Made by a program: the position numbers and the translations under genes. 64,000 nt of DNA, from NCBI GenBank assembly GCA_030704615.1, contig CM060734.1, forward strand, positions 9,858,001-9,922,000, given 5' to 3'. The notes under the pieces were generated by a model. The model ran no database searches and was not told the origin of the DNA. It was given only the letters and a program-made list of their open reading frames with translations. Shown here piece after piece: positions 44,472-54,450 of the stretch (positions within the stretch are counted from its first letter, which is position 1; the number at the start of each line of letters is the position of its first letter). Source of the stretch: Takakia lepidozioides. Its lineage: Eukaryota; Streptophyta; Takakiopsida; Takakiales; Takakiaceae.

Positions 44472-45404
44472 TCACTCGTAAACCGGGGGCTCCTCGGCCT
44501 CGATCCCAACTTTCTCCCCCTGCTCCTTCTTGGATTTTTCCTCATCCTCCGAGGATGCCTCTTCCTCTTTCGGTAGACGTTCAACCGCTGCAAGTTCCGA
44601 GTTGTGGAGGGCAGTATCTGGCTCGAAGGCGAACACATACCTGTTGGACAACGTCCCTGCCCACATTGAAGCACCTGAGGAACAAAGCGGGCGGTTAATA
44701 GCTTGCGGCATGCAATTGCAATCGGGCCAGGGGACAAACTGAGCACGTGAAGGCTTACCCGTGCCGCATGTGAGGTCCAAAATCCGCCCTTGGACATCCG
44801 AGCACGTCTCCATGAGGGTTTGGATGAAAGCAGGGCTCCGGGTCCGGCTGTACCGCCACTGTTTGCCTGTCTTTGTGTCCTTCGGCATACTGGAGTGGGG
44901 CACATAGTTGTAGAGGACATCGTAGGTTACAGGGTCCACAGCGGCATCAACAAGACGACCGTCATTGCGGAATTTGAACGTAGACCCTCTCTTCACAAAG
45001 CAATATGCCTCAAACACCAATGTCTGCACATCCAACAAAGAAGGGATCAACTCCAGGGTCTACTTAACATACACCACAATATGAAGTGAATGCAATAGAT
45101 TGATAACTTACACTTTGGCCCTCTGTTCGCAACCCCTGTGTACTGATGCAGAACCATTTTCTGAGGAGGACCGGGGTGACACTTTTCGGTGTCCACCTTG
45201 CCACCGCATTCTCTGTGGTCTTCCCTCTCGTGGCAAGGACAACCACACATCCACTGTCATCCAGAAGCATCCCCGCCAGCCCAAACCCGGCTTTCCAGTA
45301 GTCCTCAGTAAACCTGTTCCAGGTGGGCACACCATCCAGGCCCTCCAGCAGCTCCCCATCTAGAATGTCGAGGAGAATCATGTCGCAAGCTCTCTCCACC
45401 TCAA

Positions 45405-45424
45405 CCCCCCCCCCCCCCCCCCCC
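45405..45424. repeat. Poly-C tract of 20 bases
   Basis: Twenty consecutive C (G on the coding strand of the methyltransferase-like gene). The exon frame upstream of it (NCKSTR) and the methyltransferase frame downstream (EVERACDMILL) differ by one base, so the tract length decides whether the protein is continuous. Sequencing error in such a run is possible. Confidence 0.9.
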
Positions 45425-46339
45425 GAGTGCTCTTGCAATTCGTGCTCACAGCCGTGAAGAATTCCATCATGGCTTCAAAACCAGGGGTGTCTTTAGGCTC
45501 TGTACCGGCAGCCCTCTTCTTGGCTTTCCCCTTCTGCTCCGCCAGAGACTTGTTGTGTGCCACCTTCTTCGCCCTGGCAGCGAGAGCATCAAGGAAGCTC
45601 TCATTGACGCATTGGATGATGGTTGGAGGTTCTAGCTTTGGCCTGTGCGTAAACGTCACCGCCGAATACCGCCGTGTAGGCTCGCCCTCAAATGCCAACT
45701 TCTTGGCAGAGCCAGTCCCACTCCGAACTGACTTGGGAACCCGGACGACCGGTGACTGGGTAGGAGCAACAGCAGTTGCAGGACCTTGAACAAAGTCGTC
45801 GTCAGAGTCACTCTCTTGGGTCCCCTCCTGCGCCTCCTCCGATGCCCCGATGGTTTTCTTCTTTTTGGGTGTTACTGCACTCACCTGTTTCCTTGTCCTT
45901 TTCCTTTGGCCTTTACTCTTCTCATGCAATTTCTCCTGAATTCCTGCCTGAGCAAGCTCTGCCGCTTTCCTGGAGTTCGCAAGCGCTTTTGCCTCTTTTG
46001 CACCCAACAGAGGCAGCGGAGCCCGGTTTCGTCGGAATTCAGCATCCAGCTTCAATTGAAACTCGGATGGGTCGAGCGAGCCGGGCGGAAGGTCCACATA
46101 CCAAGGGCAATCACGCAAATGTTCCAGATGCCACTCCTTCACAATATTGTCAGTGTACATGGAGTCAGCCCCAGGGTTCCTCCATGCCAGGAAGAACGGT
46201 GGCTCGAAAGACAGATGACCTTTCTCCAAAAGGGAGAACTTGCAGTACCTGCATTCATGAAAAACACAATGAGGTCCCTGAAATGCATATTCGGCACCAT
46301 TTTCCCAGGTTGGGGCGGATGTGAGTGGGCCTAGAAATG

Positions 46340-46760
46340 GAGAAATGGCGCCGAATTTCGGTTTTCGGTGACTGCCACCCTAGGGACTTAGCCATCTTGG
46401 GAGCCCTGAACTGGAAATTCGGCGCCATTTTTCCCGGTTTGGCCCGAAGATGGCTAAGTCCCAGAACCGCAATAGGGCCTAGAACTGGAAAAATGGCGCC
46501 GTATTTCCAGTTCAGGGCCAGCCACCCTAGGGACTTAGCCCGAAAATGGCTAAGTCCCTGAACGGCAATAGGGCCTACAACTGGAAAATGGCGCCGAATT
46601 TCCACTTCGGGGCCAACCACCCTAGGGACTTAGCCCGAAAATGGCTAAGTCCCTGAACGGCAATAGGGCCTAGAACTGGAAAATGGCGCCGAATTTCCAG
46701 TTCAGGGCCAGCCACCCTAGGGACTTAGCCCGAAAATGGCTAAGTCCCTGAAGCACTACT
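46340..46760. repeat. Palindromic array, left, GGCGCC core
   Basis: Units contain AAAATGGCGCCGAATTT, then GGGACTTAGCCCGAAAATGG and CTAAGTCCC. The spacing of cores is 74, 74, 95 and 95 bases. The GGGACTTAGC...GCTAAGTCCC arms are themselves inverted repeats, so each unit can form nested hairpins. Confidence 0.85.
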
Positions 46761-47429
46761 CTCGCACTCTGAAGCCCACGATGACATTGGAGAAGCTCCA
46801 TCGTCTAGCCACATCCTGTGTGGATGCAACAGAAAAGGTGATACATTCTTAACCAAATTGTGGTGGCAACAACTCATTTTTGTGGTGTTTGGCGCTTACG
46901 AATATGCTGGGTGGTTGGACAGACCCGGTGGCTCCAAATCTGGAATGGTTCCCAAAGTACCAGGGACATGTGGAGCTTCCCCAAACCGGACAAACTCTCT
47001 GACCCCACATTCGACATGTGGATGAACCGCATGACATGGTGGTTTCAGGTACTTCCCCACGCTTCGTTTGGGGCTTCTACTCTAGTAGGGGGTGGATTCA
47101 TTGTATTTTTTCAGGAAAGCGATCTGATGGAGAATCTCCACAAGTGACGACGAATGCGCAAGAGCAGCTGGACACACAAGCACATCAGTTCAAGATGGAG
47201 ATATCTCTTGCAGCAGAGAGCCTACGTGACTATGTGACGAGGTACTTTCTGCTCTACAAAACCAACCTATTCTTTTGGGAGATAGCAGATGCTCGCCGGA
47301 GCCATGAGTTCACCGACCAGCCGAACGCGGACAAAGCAGCAATGCGCCTTCTGTACAGGTACATACGCGCTGCCTTTCTTTCAAGTCCTTGCATTTCAGG
47401 ATGTTAGAAGCCTCATGTGGTGTTAGGGA

Positions 47430-47737
47430 AAATGGCGCCGAATTTCCAGTCAGGGCTCCGAAAATGGCTAAGTCCCTAGACTGGCTGGCCCTGAACTGGA
47501 AATTCGGCGCCATTTTCCAGTTATAGGCCCTATTGCCGTTCAGGGACTTAGCCATTTTCGGGCTAAGTCCCTAGGGTGGCTGGCCCCGAAGTGGAAATTC
47601 GGCGCCATTTTCCAGTTGTAGGCCCTATTGCCGTTCAGGGACTTAGCCATTTTCGGGCTAAGTCCCTAGACTGGCTGGCCCTGAACTGGAAATTCGGCGC
47701 CATTTTCCAGTTCTAGGCCCTATTGCCGTTCAGGGAC
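47430..47737. repeat. Palindromic array, inverted partner
   Basis: Same unit as 46340-46760 in the opposite orientation. Cores are spaced 72, 95 and 95 bases. The array ends at TTCAGGGAC (47737). Confidence 0.85.
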
Positions 47738-49603
47738 TAGCTTGTCGATATCGCCTGGGAGGGCAGGTCTCACCACCTGCAATGACACCAAGCGGCAAAG
47801 GGGAATTCGAAGCTTGGCCGGGTACACCATGCCCCCCAGCACCCTGCCAATGTTGCTGTGGGTTGCCTCCAACATCTTGGCAGCGGCCAACTTCATATCC
47901 GCCTCGGACATGACGTCTGCTGCAGAGGGGTTTTCCGGCAGCCCACCAGGACCGCCAAATCCAGCCTATATGCTCCAGGTTTGGGGCTTGGGGATGTCCG
48001 GGAGGATGTCATCCTGGTCAGAAAGCTCCATGTCGTCCTCCTCAACAGGGTCAGCCACCTGCGAAACCACCTCCAGCACTCTCCCCGTCTCTACTGCCCT
48101 CTCCCTGGCTTCACCTCGAACTTGCACAATCCGTGCTCTTTCTGGTGTTCTTTCCTCTCCTCCACTCTCCACCGTATGGGTAATTGCAGGGGCTGCTCTT
48201 GCCCGCGATGGTCTAACCGGTGTGTTACTACCTCTCTGTGGTGTCTTGGAGGGATCCACCGTCTCTGTGCGTCCCTCGCTTACATTGGCATCTGTCATTT
48301 GGGCACCCCTGGCCTCTTCAGTGGCCTTTTCTCTTTCCTCCTGGCTAGCATTTTGTCTCGTCTGTTCTTTTGCCCTCTCTTTTTCCCTCTCACGGGCTTT
48401 CTGTTTCTTACTAGGGCTAGCAGCAGGGGAGCCCTCCAGGACGACCACCTTTGATTGAGGCGAACTGACACCCTCGCGCGCACTGCTCACTCCCCCCTCC
48501 GCAGCCCGTGACGGCTCTCTCGCCGGGGATTGCATGTGCTTAGCTTTCTTCTTTTTCTTTGCGTGGGCGGGCCCTACTACATGTGCATGAACAACCTCCA
48601 TTGCCAGATCTGCTGTCCTCATGTCCTCACGCCCTTCACCTGCCATGCCGCCTGCACCAACCTCCCCAATGCCTATTCTGTCGTACTCTCGTTGCAAGTC
48701 CTCCCGTCCACCAACAAAAGGTTTAAGTTTGCCCTCTCGCCCCAAGTTGGGCGATTCAAACATGCGATGAGTTGGAGCTGTCGATGATACCACCAGCGTG
48801 CCGGGCTCGTTGTCACTCTGTCATTCCCAAAAATCGTGAAAACCAACATCGGTCCCTAAACCAGCATCGCAACGAGCAGCGCAACCACCATAGCAACAAT
48901 CGTGTAACAAAAATGAAAACATAACAAGTTTAGGAAGTATGGAGAGCCATGCAACAACAATGAAAACAAATGCAACCATTGCCTGAGAATGACATGCACA
49001 AGCAGCCTTCTCAGAGCTGCCGGATTTGCACACGCATTGCAAACAATCTAAGGTTCACTCAACTATCTAAAGTTCACTCATCCAGCGAAGCCAGGATGAA
49101 GATGCAAAAACAAAGCGAGGCAACAAAGCGAAAGCAAAAAAGAAATCGAACAAAGCGAAAGCAGAAGTGGCTTGCCTGAGAGTACTCGGCTTTAGTTGGC
49201 GCGGGTTGTGAGCAAGACACTGGAATCTCCTGCTGGAGCTTCAGTTTGGCCATGCGAGAGATTGGCCGTCGTCCGTAGTACAGAGCTTTCAACTTCCGCC
49301 GCGGTCTGGATGTGAGGTCTCTCTCAGGAGAGCCACGCCCTTCAGGCGGCATAAGTCCCAGCCAAAATGGAAAAAGATCTCCGTTTTTGGGGTACATGCC
49401 TCGAATAGCATGTTAAGCCAAGATTAGCATCAAATTTAGGGTACGTATCCAGGAAGCCATGTGTCGCCAGCCCGAATGAAAACGGATGGCGGTGGACATT
49501 TATTGCCCAACTGCGCAATTAAATGTCGGATGAAGCCCTCCATGTCGGATGAAAATCGACGGAACTCGGCCCGGAATTTCCAACGTAGAGGTAATTCGGA
49601 GCG

Positions 49604-49960
49604 CTGCAGGATGGAAATCCGGCGCCGGATTTCCATCCTGCAGGTAATTCGGAGCGCAGCAGGATGGAAATTCAGCGCCGAATTTCCATCCTGCAAGGTA
49701 GGGCGGCGCGCGAAATTTCCCTCACGCAGGTAATTCGGAAGCGGATGGATGGAAATCCGGCGCCGGATTTCCATCCGCGAAGGTAGGGCGGCGCGCGAAA
49801 TTTCCCTCACGCAGGTAATTCGGAAGCGGATGGATGGAAATCCGGCGCCGGATTTCCATCCGCGCAGGTAGGGCGGCACGCCAAATTTCCCTGACACAGG
49901 TAATTCCGAAGCGGATGGATGGAAATCCGACGCCCAATTTCCATCCAGCAGGTAAGTGGA
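49604..49960. repeat. Palindromic array between the divergent genes
   Basis: Five palindromes occur. 49604-49643 is a perfect 40-base palindrome whose left half is CTGCAGGATGGAAATCCGGC. 49747-49776 and 49832-49861 are perfect 30-base palindromes (half: GGATGGAAATCCGGC). Those near 49674 and 49929 are imperfect. The last three have an 85-bp period and share GGTAGGGCGGC and AAATTTCCCT between them. The array lies between the start of the methyltransferase-like gene (49397) and the transposase start (50279), so it is likely to hold both promoters. Confidence 0.9.
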
Positions 49961-50278
49961 ATCCGAATTTCCATTCGGGGGTAGTAATGTGACGGCACAG
50001 TGCCGGCTTCTCCCCTTCAGCCGTCATCATCCGGACGGCCCCCCACTTTCTGACTGCATACCATTGGCAGTTATTGCGCAAAGACCAGGGGCCGCATTCC
50101 GGAGACAAAGTTCATTAACACTCTGACTGTGGATTTTTGAGATAGTTGGCTCCCTGGATTTGGATCAGGCTTCGTCGCTCGGACAAATCGGCACCGCATT
50201 CCTTCCCATCGCTGCATCCCCCTTCTACCAGGGAGCTTCCCCGCACGCCATCCTGGCAGTCTTGTGTGCACATCTCCC

Positions 50279-53200
50279 ATGGCGGAAAACCCGAGCGCTA
50301 CAGTGTACTGCCCTCCTCACGAGCATAGAGCTTTGTTTCCGTGCAGAGGGGACATCTCCCGGGTGATGGAGAAATATTTGTGCGTTCGATACCACCTGAA
50401 ACCGGGGTCGGTTTTTTTGGAGGAGGAAAGGAAGGACTCAAACGGCCTTGTTGTCGAGAGTATTGTTGTGCTCCACGATGATTTCGGCGATGGCAGGGAA
50501 TGGCGAGTTCCACCATCGGACAGCGTCATATACAGGGCTGTTGGGGACTTCATTTGCCCGCCAAATGCACCTTCTATCCTTGCGCCTTCCACGAAACAAT
50601 CCGCGAATCAGAGAGTGGCTACCTCAAAGAGAGAAGTCCGCAACGAAGTAAATCCAGAGCCGAACCCATCCATGAAGACGAGCGAGAACCGGGTTGTTCA
50701 CAACCTGTCCGACTCAGACGAGGTCATGGAAGTTCCGAGGTCATCCTGGAGATCAGGCAAGTCCTCAATGGACGTCAGTGGAGGAGGGAGTCATATTCCC
50801 AGCACGACCACCGCAGTTCGATCTATTCTTGAAATTCTACGAGGGCTTCACCTGGAGGGACACCGGTCGGAGCTGGACTACAGCAAGTTTGCAATTAAAT
50901 CGGTTACATGCCTTCCCGCCGACGTCGACGGTAATATCTTCTTTGAGTTCCCTCCTCGGGCGGACTACTCGAGGGCGTCCGGAATGTTGACAGATATGGA
51001 TAGAAAACATGACGGTCATCCTTGGTGCGTTACCAAAACCACCAGCATGAAGATGCTCGATGGTGTGCGGGTGCGCTACGTTGTTTGTGCGGGCGCGTTG
51101 CGGTGTTTCTCCCCAACTTGCTTCCACTTTAAATCCAGAGGTCACAGGAACGAGACCGATTGGACAGGCACAACTCATCAACCATTTCGAGCTCAGGAGA
51201 AGGTTCCGAACTCCACATTTAAGTGTGCGCATTGCAAAGAACCACCACACTGCATGTCTGTTTGTAATGCCAAGCAGTTCTATGTGTTGCACCGTTTCCC
51301 TGACCTCACCCGAGCTTGCATACACGTTGGTTCCCATTGTCACAAATTGGCGAGGGGGAACTCGCGGGAGGCTGCCCACGAGGCAGAGCAGCTCGTTCAG
51401 GAGGAGGTTAAGTTGAGACCGGGTGCCAAACCCAAACAGATACAGCTCCAAGCCGCCCATAAGATGGCATTGGCCAGAATTATGTCAGAAGACGGCTCCG
51501 ATAGAGTTCCTCTCAATGAGAAGGAAATGGAGGCATTGCTGGAGTCGGTGTCCCACGTATGTTCACCGAATGTCCGAAACCACATTGTCTCATGCAAACA
51601 GAAAATTGGGCGTGGCTCGGATATGCACTCCATTCTGGAGGTGAAGCGACGATGTGGATATGACTACATTCATGGAAGTAGGTTTCCAGGACAAGGGACT
51701 GAGGCAGATCGTTGTTTCGTATTCAAAATGTCCACGTGTGGACCTGGCAGCGGCGTCAAACTGGTCGACAGGATGACGAGTGGGGACTCGTCAAACAGTT
51801 GGGTCATGTTCGACCATATCAAGCGAATTACAAATCACCAGTGGGTGACAATGGGTGCACATGTCTACGACACCCACTGCAGGATGCTAATAACAATTGC
51901 TATTTGTGAGATGAAAGGAGAGGACACACAATTGGAGATGCTTCTTTGGCAGGGAATAAACGAACAGATGGCCAAGGCGGGATTGCCCCCTCCCAATTTC
52001 CGTGGTTTCATGGCGGACAACGCACAAGCAAATTGGGCTGCCATCCGAAGGGTGTACGGGCAAGACCCCAATGTTCCCATGGAAGGCAAGGAGAGATCTT
52101 GTGGGTTCCATTTTATGCAGAGCCTTTTGCAGTTTACAACCAGGCTTGTGGCGGCAGATTTTAGAGAGGAGCACCGTTCCATGTGCCTTGCGTGGAAGCG
52201 CCCTCCCACCTTGGATGATGCAGAGACACAGTTTGCATGTATACGGGCTTGGTGGACATCGTCAGGTGCTGTAAGGAAATCAGACGAGGGAGCAATGGTC
52301 AGTTGGCTAGCATGGTGGCATTATCGTTTCTTCCAGTTCGGCGACTATATGCGGGAGGTGAGTTGCACGAATTCGCGTCCCGTTGAATATTATTCTTAGC
52401 CATATTTGTAACTTGCTTGTAACCTCAACGTGCTTGTGCAGGAAATGTGTCTCGACTCCGACACCGACATGCCCACGACAAACATGGCCGAATCAGTGCA
52501 CTCTTCCTGGCGTGCCTCCTCTGCGGCGCATCTGGTGGACATCCTCACTGCCACAACGGAGGACATTGTGAGGTCAATTATGCAGCAATGCAGGTACAAC
52601 GAGTTCTTGAAAGGGAAACAGTGGGGCTTGGGACCGGACAGGCAGGAAATGCTGATGCGGACTGCCTCTAGATCGAAGAATCCTCGGAAGTGGGCGGCGG
52701 CCTTGCGAGAGGGCCTTCGGGACACGCCATTGCTGCGAAGAGGCCAACATTTGGAAGGAGATGTTCATACCCGTCCAGTGAGACGAAGACTTGACGAGGC
52801 ACCTGGCGGAGAAGAGGATTCATGGCAACCTGACAAGAATATTCGCACGCTCCCTCGTGGTCCGGTGATGTTGCCCGAGGAGGTCTCGTCGAGCACCGCA
52901 AGTCCTGCACGTTCAAGATCGCCATCTCCTTTGAGCACAGGGCGCGTGCCCCGGCAACATAACGAGCCATCTGTAGTAAAGCAGTACAACATTCCCATTG
53001 TGGAGACAAGAGTGTCGGAGTCACAGTGGAGAATTGCGAGGACATTGCCGGCATTTTGAGGGAAGTGCTGCGCCATCCGGGTGGATACGAGAGCACGCTG
53101 TGGTGAGATGATTCGGAGGAACCCACACGGTGCTGTACCTGCACCTTGTTTCAGCGGCAGATTTTTTACTCCCACATTTGCTCACGCCACAACGCAGACA

Positions 53201-53860
53201 TTTTGGTTCTGTAGGCACGACATAATGACCTGTGTATTTGGCAAGCCCAAGTACGGGATTCAGGGAATGCCGGAGCCTCCGGGAGTCTGGCCTGTTGCAC
53301 CGGGTTGCAGCCTCTCTCAGAATGAGGCAGATGCTCTATCTGCAGCATGATTTCGAATGGTGCAACGCACAGACATCCCGGCCCACGCATTTCCGGTTCC
53401 TCAGACTCAGCCATTGCAGACTGCTCGGTCCAGTAAAGACGGATTGGACAATTCTGCACATCCCACAATGCGATTCGGAAGAGTGAAGAGACGACACCCT
53501 CCCAACAAGTTGAATGAGACTCGGATTGCCAATGCTCTTGGGATGGCTTGCACTATTCAGAGCTCCGTGGACGTACCCCCAACCGGTCTTGGGCGTGTGT
53601 ATCGGATGGCAACGGCCGGCTCGGCTGTACGCGACGATGTATACACAATTACGATTGGAGTGGAGCCGACTTGCAATTGTACGGACTTCTCGTTGATGGA
53701 AGCAAAGAAGGGTTCGAAGTATTATCCGTGCAAGCATCTGTATTACATTTACCTGAAGAGGTTGAGGATGAACGTGACTATTGATGACTTTATTCATGCA
53801 CCGGCGTTGAGCGTGAACGAGCTGCACAAACTCCTCCTTAGGGATTCCAGAAATCATTGA
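50279..53860 (+). pseudogene. Mutator-like transposase with SWIM zinc finger
   Basis: Exon 1 runs 50279-52357 (ATG, MAENPSATVYCPPHEHRALF; an in-frame GTG lies five codons upstream). Exon 2 runs from 52442, after an 84-base GT-AG intron. Numbering from that GTG: a Cys/His-rich zinc-binding segment about residues 320-365 (KCAHCKEPPHCMSVCNAKQF, HVGSHCH); an RNase-H-like DDE domain about 500-640 with DHIKRITNHQWVTMGAHVYD, GFMADNAQANWAAIRRVYG (likely second Asp) and SCGFHFMQSLL (the CxxH signature of MULE transposases); then MPTTNMAESVHSSWRASSAA in exon 2. The C-terminal SWIM finger (C-N-C, 16 residues, C-K-H) is at about 53672-53733. In-frame TGA codons at 53057-53059 and 53348-53350 separate these parts, so the C-terminal third is reached only by unseen splicing or the gene is damaged. 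Mutator-like transposases cut and paste DNA and usually leave 9-bp duplications. Palindromic arrays lie on both sides. Confidence 0.7.
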
Positions 53861-54014
53861 TGGGGCAAAGGGAATCCTCCATATGGATATTTTCAATTGC
53901 ATTTTGTTGTATCAGACTTTTTTTTGGAGTGTAATGAAATGCACCCCAAAACTCCTGGAATGAGGCAATATTCCATTCAAACTGAGATCCAACAGAAGCA
54001 GTTGTGGGGCCATT

Positions 54015-54450
54015 TCTGGAAAAATGGCACCGAATTTCTCTTTTTGGGGCCGAAAACTGGCTAAGTCCCAACATGCACTGGTACCTGTGTCTGGGAAAAT
54101 GGCGCCGAATTTCTCTTTTTTGGGCCGAAAATTGGCTGAGTCCCAACATGCACAGATACCGTGTCTGGAAAAATGGAGCCGAATTTCTCTTTTTTGGGCC
54201 GAAAACTGGCTAAGTCCCAACATGCACTGGTACAGTGTCTGGAAAAATGGCGCCGAATTTCCCTATTTTGCGCCGAAAACTGGCTAAGTCCGAACATGCA
54301 CTAGAAAAATGGCGCCGAATTACCTGTCATGAGGGGACCTATAGCCGCGGAATTCGGCACCATTTTTCGCCAGAGAGACCTATTACCGCGAAATACGTCG
54401 TCGTTTTTTCAGGTTACGGACCCTATTACCGCGAAATTCGGCGCCATATT
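54015..54450. repeat. Palindromic array, right side of the transposase gene
   Basis: Five to seven units with AAAATGGCGCCGAATTTCTC, GGGCCGAAAACTGGCTAAGT and CCCAACATGCAC. Cores lie at about 54026, 54101, 54175, 54249 and 54311 (period about 74), plus inverted cores near 54352 and 54441. The 74-base period and the AAATGGCGCCGAATTT word are shared with the 46.3-kb array. Confidence 0.9.

Larger units (their letters stand above)
46274..47737. mobile_element. 1.46-kb element with inverted terminal arrays, inserted in the methyltransferase-like gene
   Basis: The ends read GTCCCTGAA (46274-46282) and TTCAGGGAC (47729-47737). Inside each end is an array of palindromic units with GGCGCC cores, the two arrays in opposite orientation: cores at 46347, 46421, 46495, 46590 and 46685, and at 47434, 47506, 47601 and 47696. 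The middle (46765-47370) has exon-like plus-strand sequence, such as KMEISLAAESLRDYVTRYFL then EIADARRSHEFTDQPNADKA with a following GT. It looks like a non-autonomous Mutator-like element carrying a gene fragment. No clear 9-bp target duplication was found. Confidence 0.5.
44472..49397 (-). pseudogene. Multi-exon gene with a beta-class amino-methyltransferase-like domain
   Basis: Exons inferred on the minus strand: 49397-49176 (ATG, MYPKNGDLFPFWLG, possible GC donor); 48817 to about 47738 (long, basic and Ser/Glu-rich, one in-frame TAG at 47966); about 46262-45405 (HECRYCKFSLLEKGHLSF, Lys-rich linker); 45404-45112; 45023-44759; 44674-44472 (acidic tail ending EAEEPPVYE). The last three carry a methyltransferase fold: CDMILLDILDGELLE in the place of motif IV, LLDDSGCVVVLATRG, TLVFEAYCFVKRGSTF, RSPAFIQTLMETCSDVQGRI, motif I ILDLTCGTG and motif II RYVFAFEPD. 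This order (IV before I) is that of N4-cytosine/N6-adenine DNA methyltransferases (N6_N4_Mtase). The catalytic D/N-P-P-Y is replaced by D-I-L-D, so activity is doubtful. Lesions: the TAG, a 20-base poly-C/G tract that joins two different frames, and a 1.46-kb insertion. The fold assignment is inference from motif order. Confidence 0.5.

Noticed and set aside
44759-45023. An 18-base intron in the methyltransferase-like gene (GTAAGCC to GTGCTCAG)
   Set aside because: Too short for a plant intron. A normal 84-base intron ending at TTCCTCAG (44675) gives a better fold match.
53081-53350. Independent gene between the transposase and SWIM parts
   Set aside because: It lies in frame with the SWIM part and is more simply the broken continuation of the transposase gene.
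50279-53860. Assignment of the transposase to the Kyakuja-Dileera-Zisupton group
   Set aside because: The CGFH motif after the second Asp, the exon order and the terminal SWIM finger fit Mutator-like transposases better; a profile search could reopen this.
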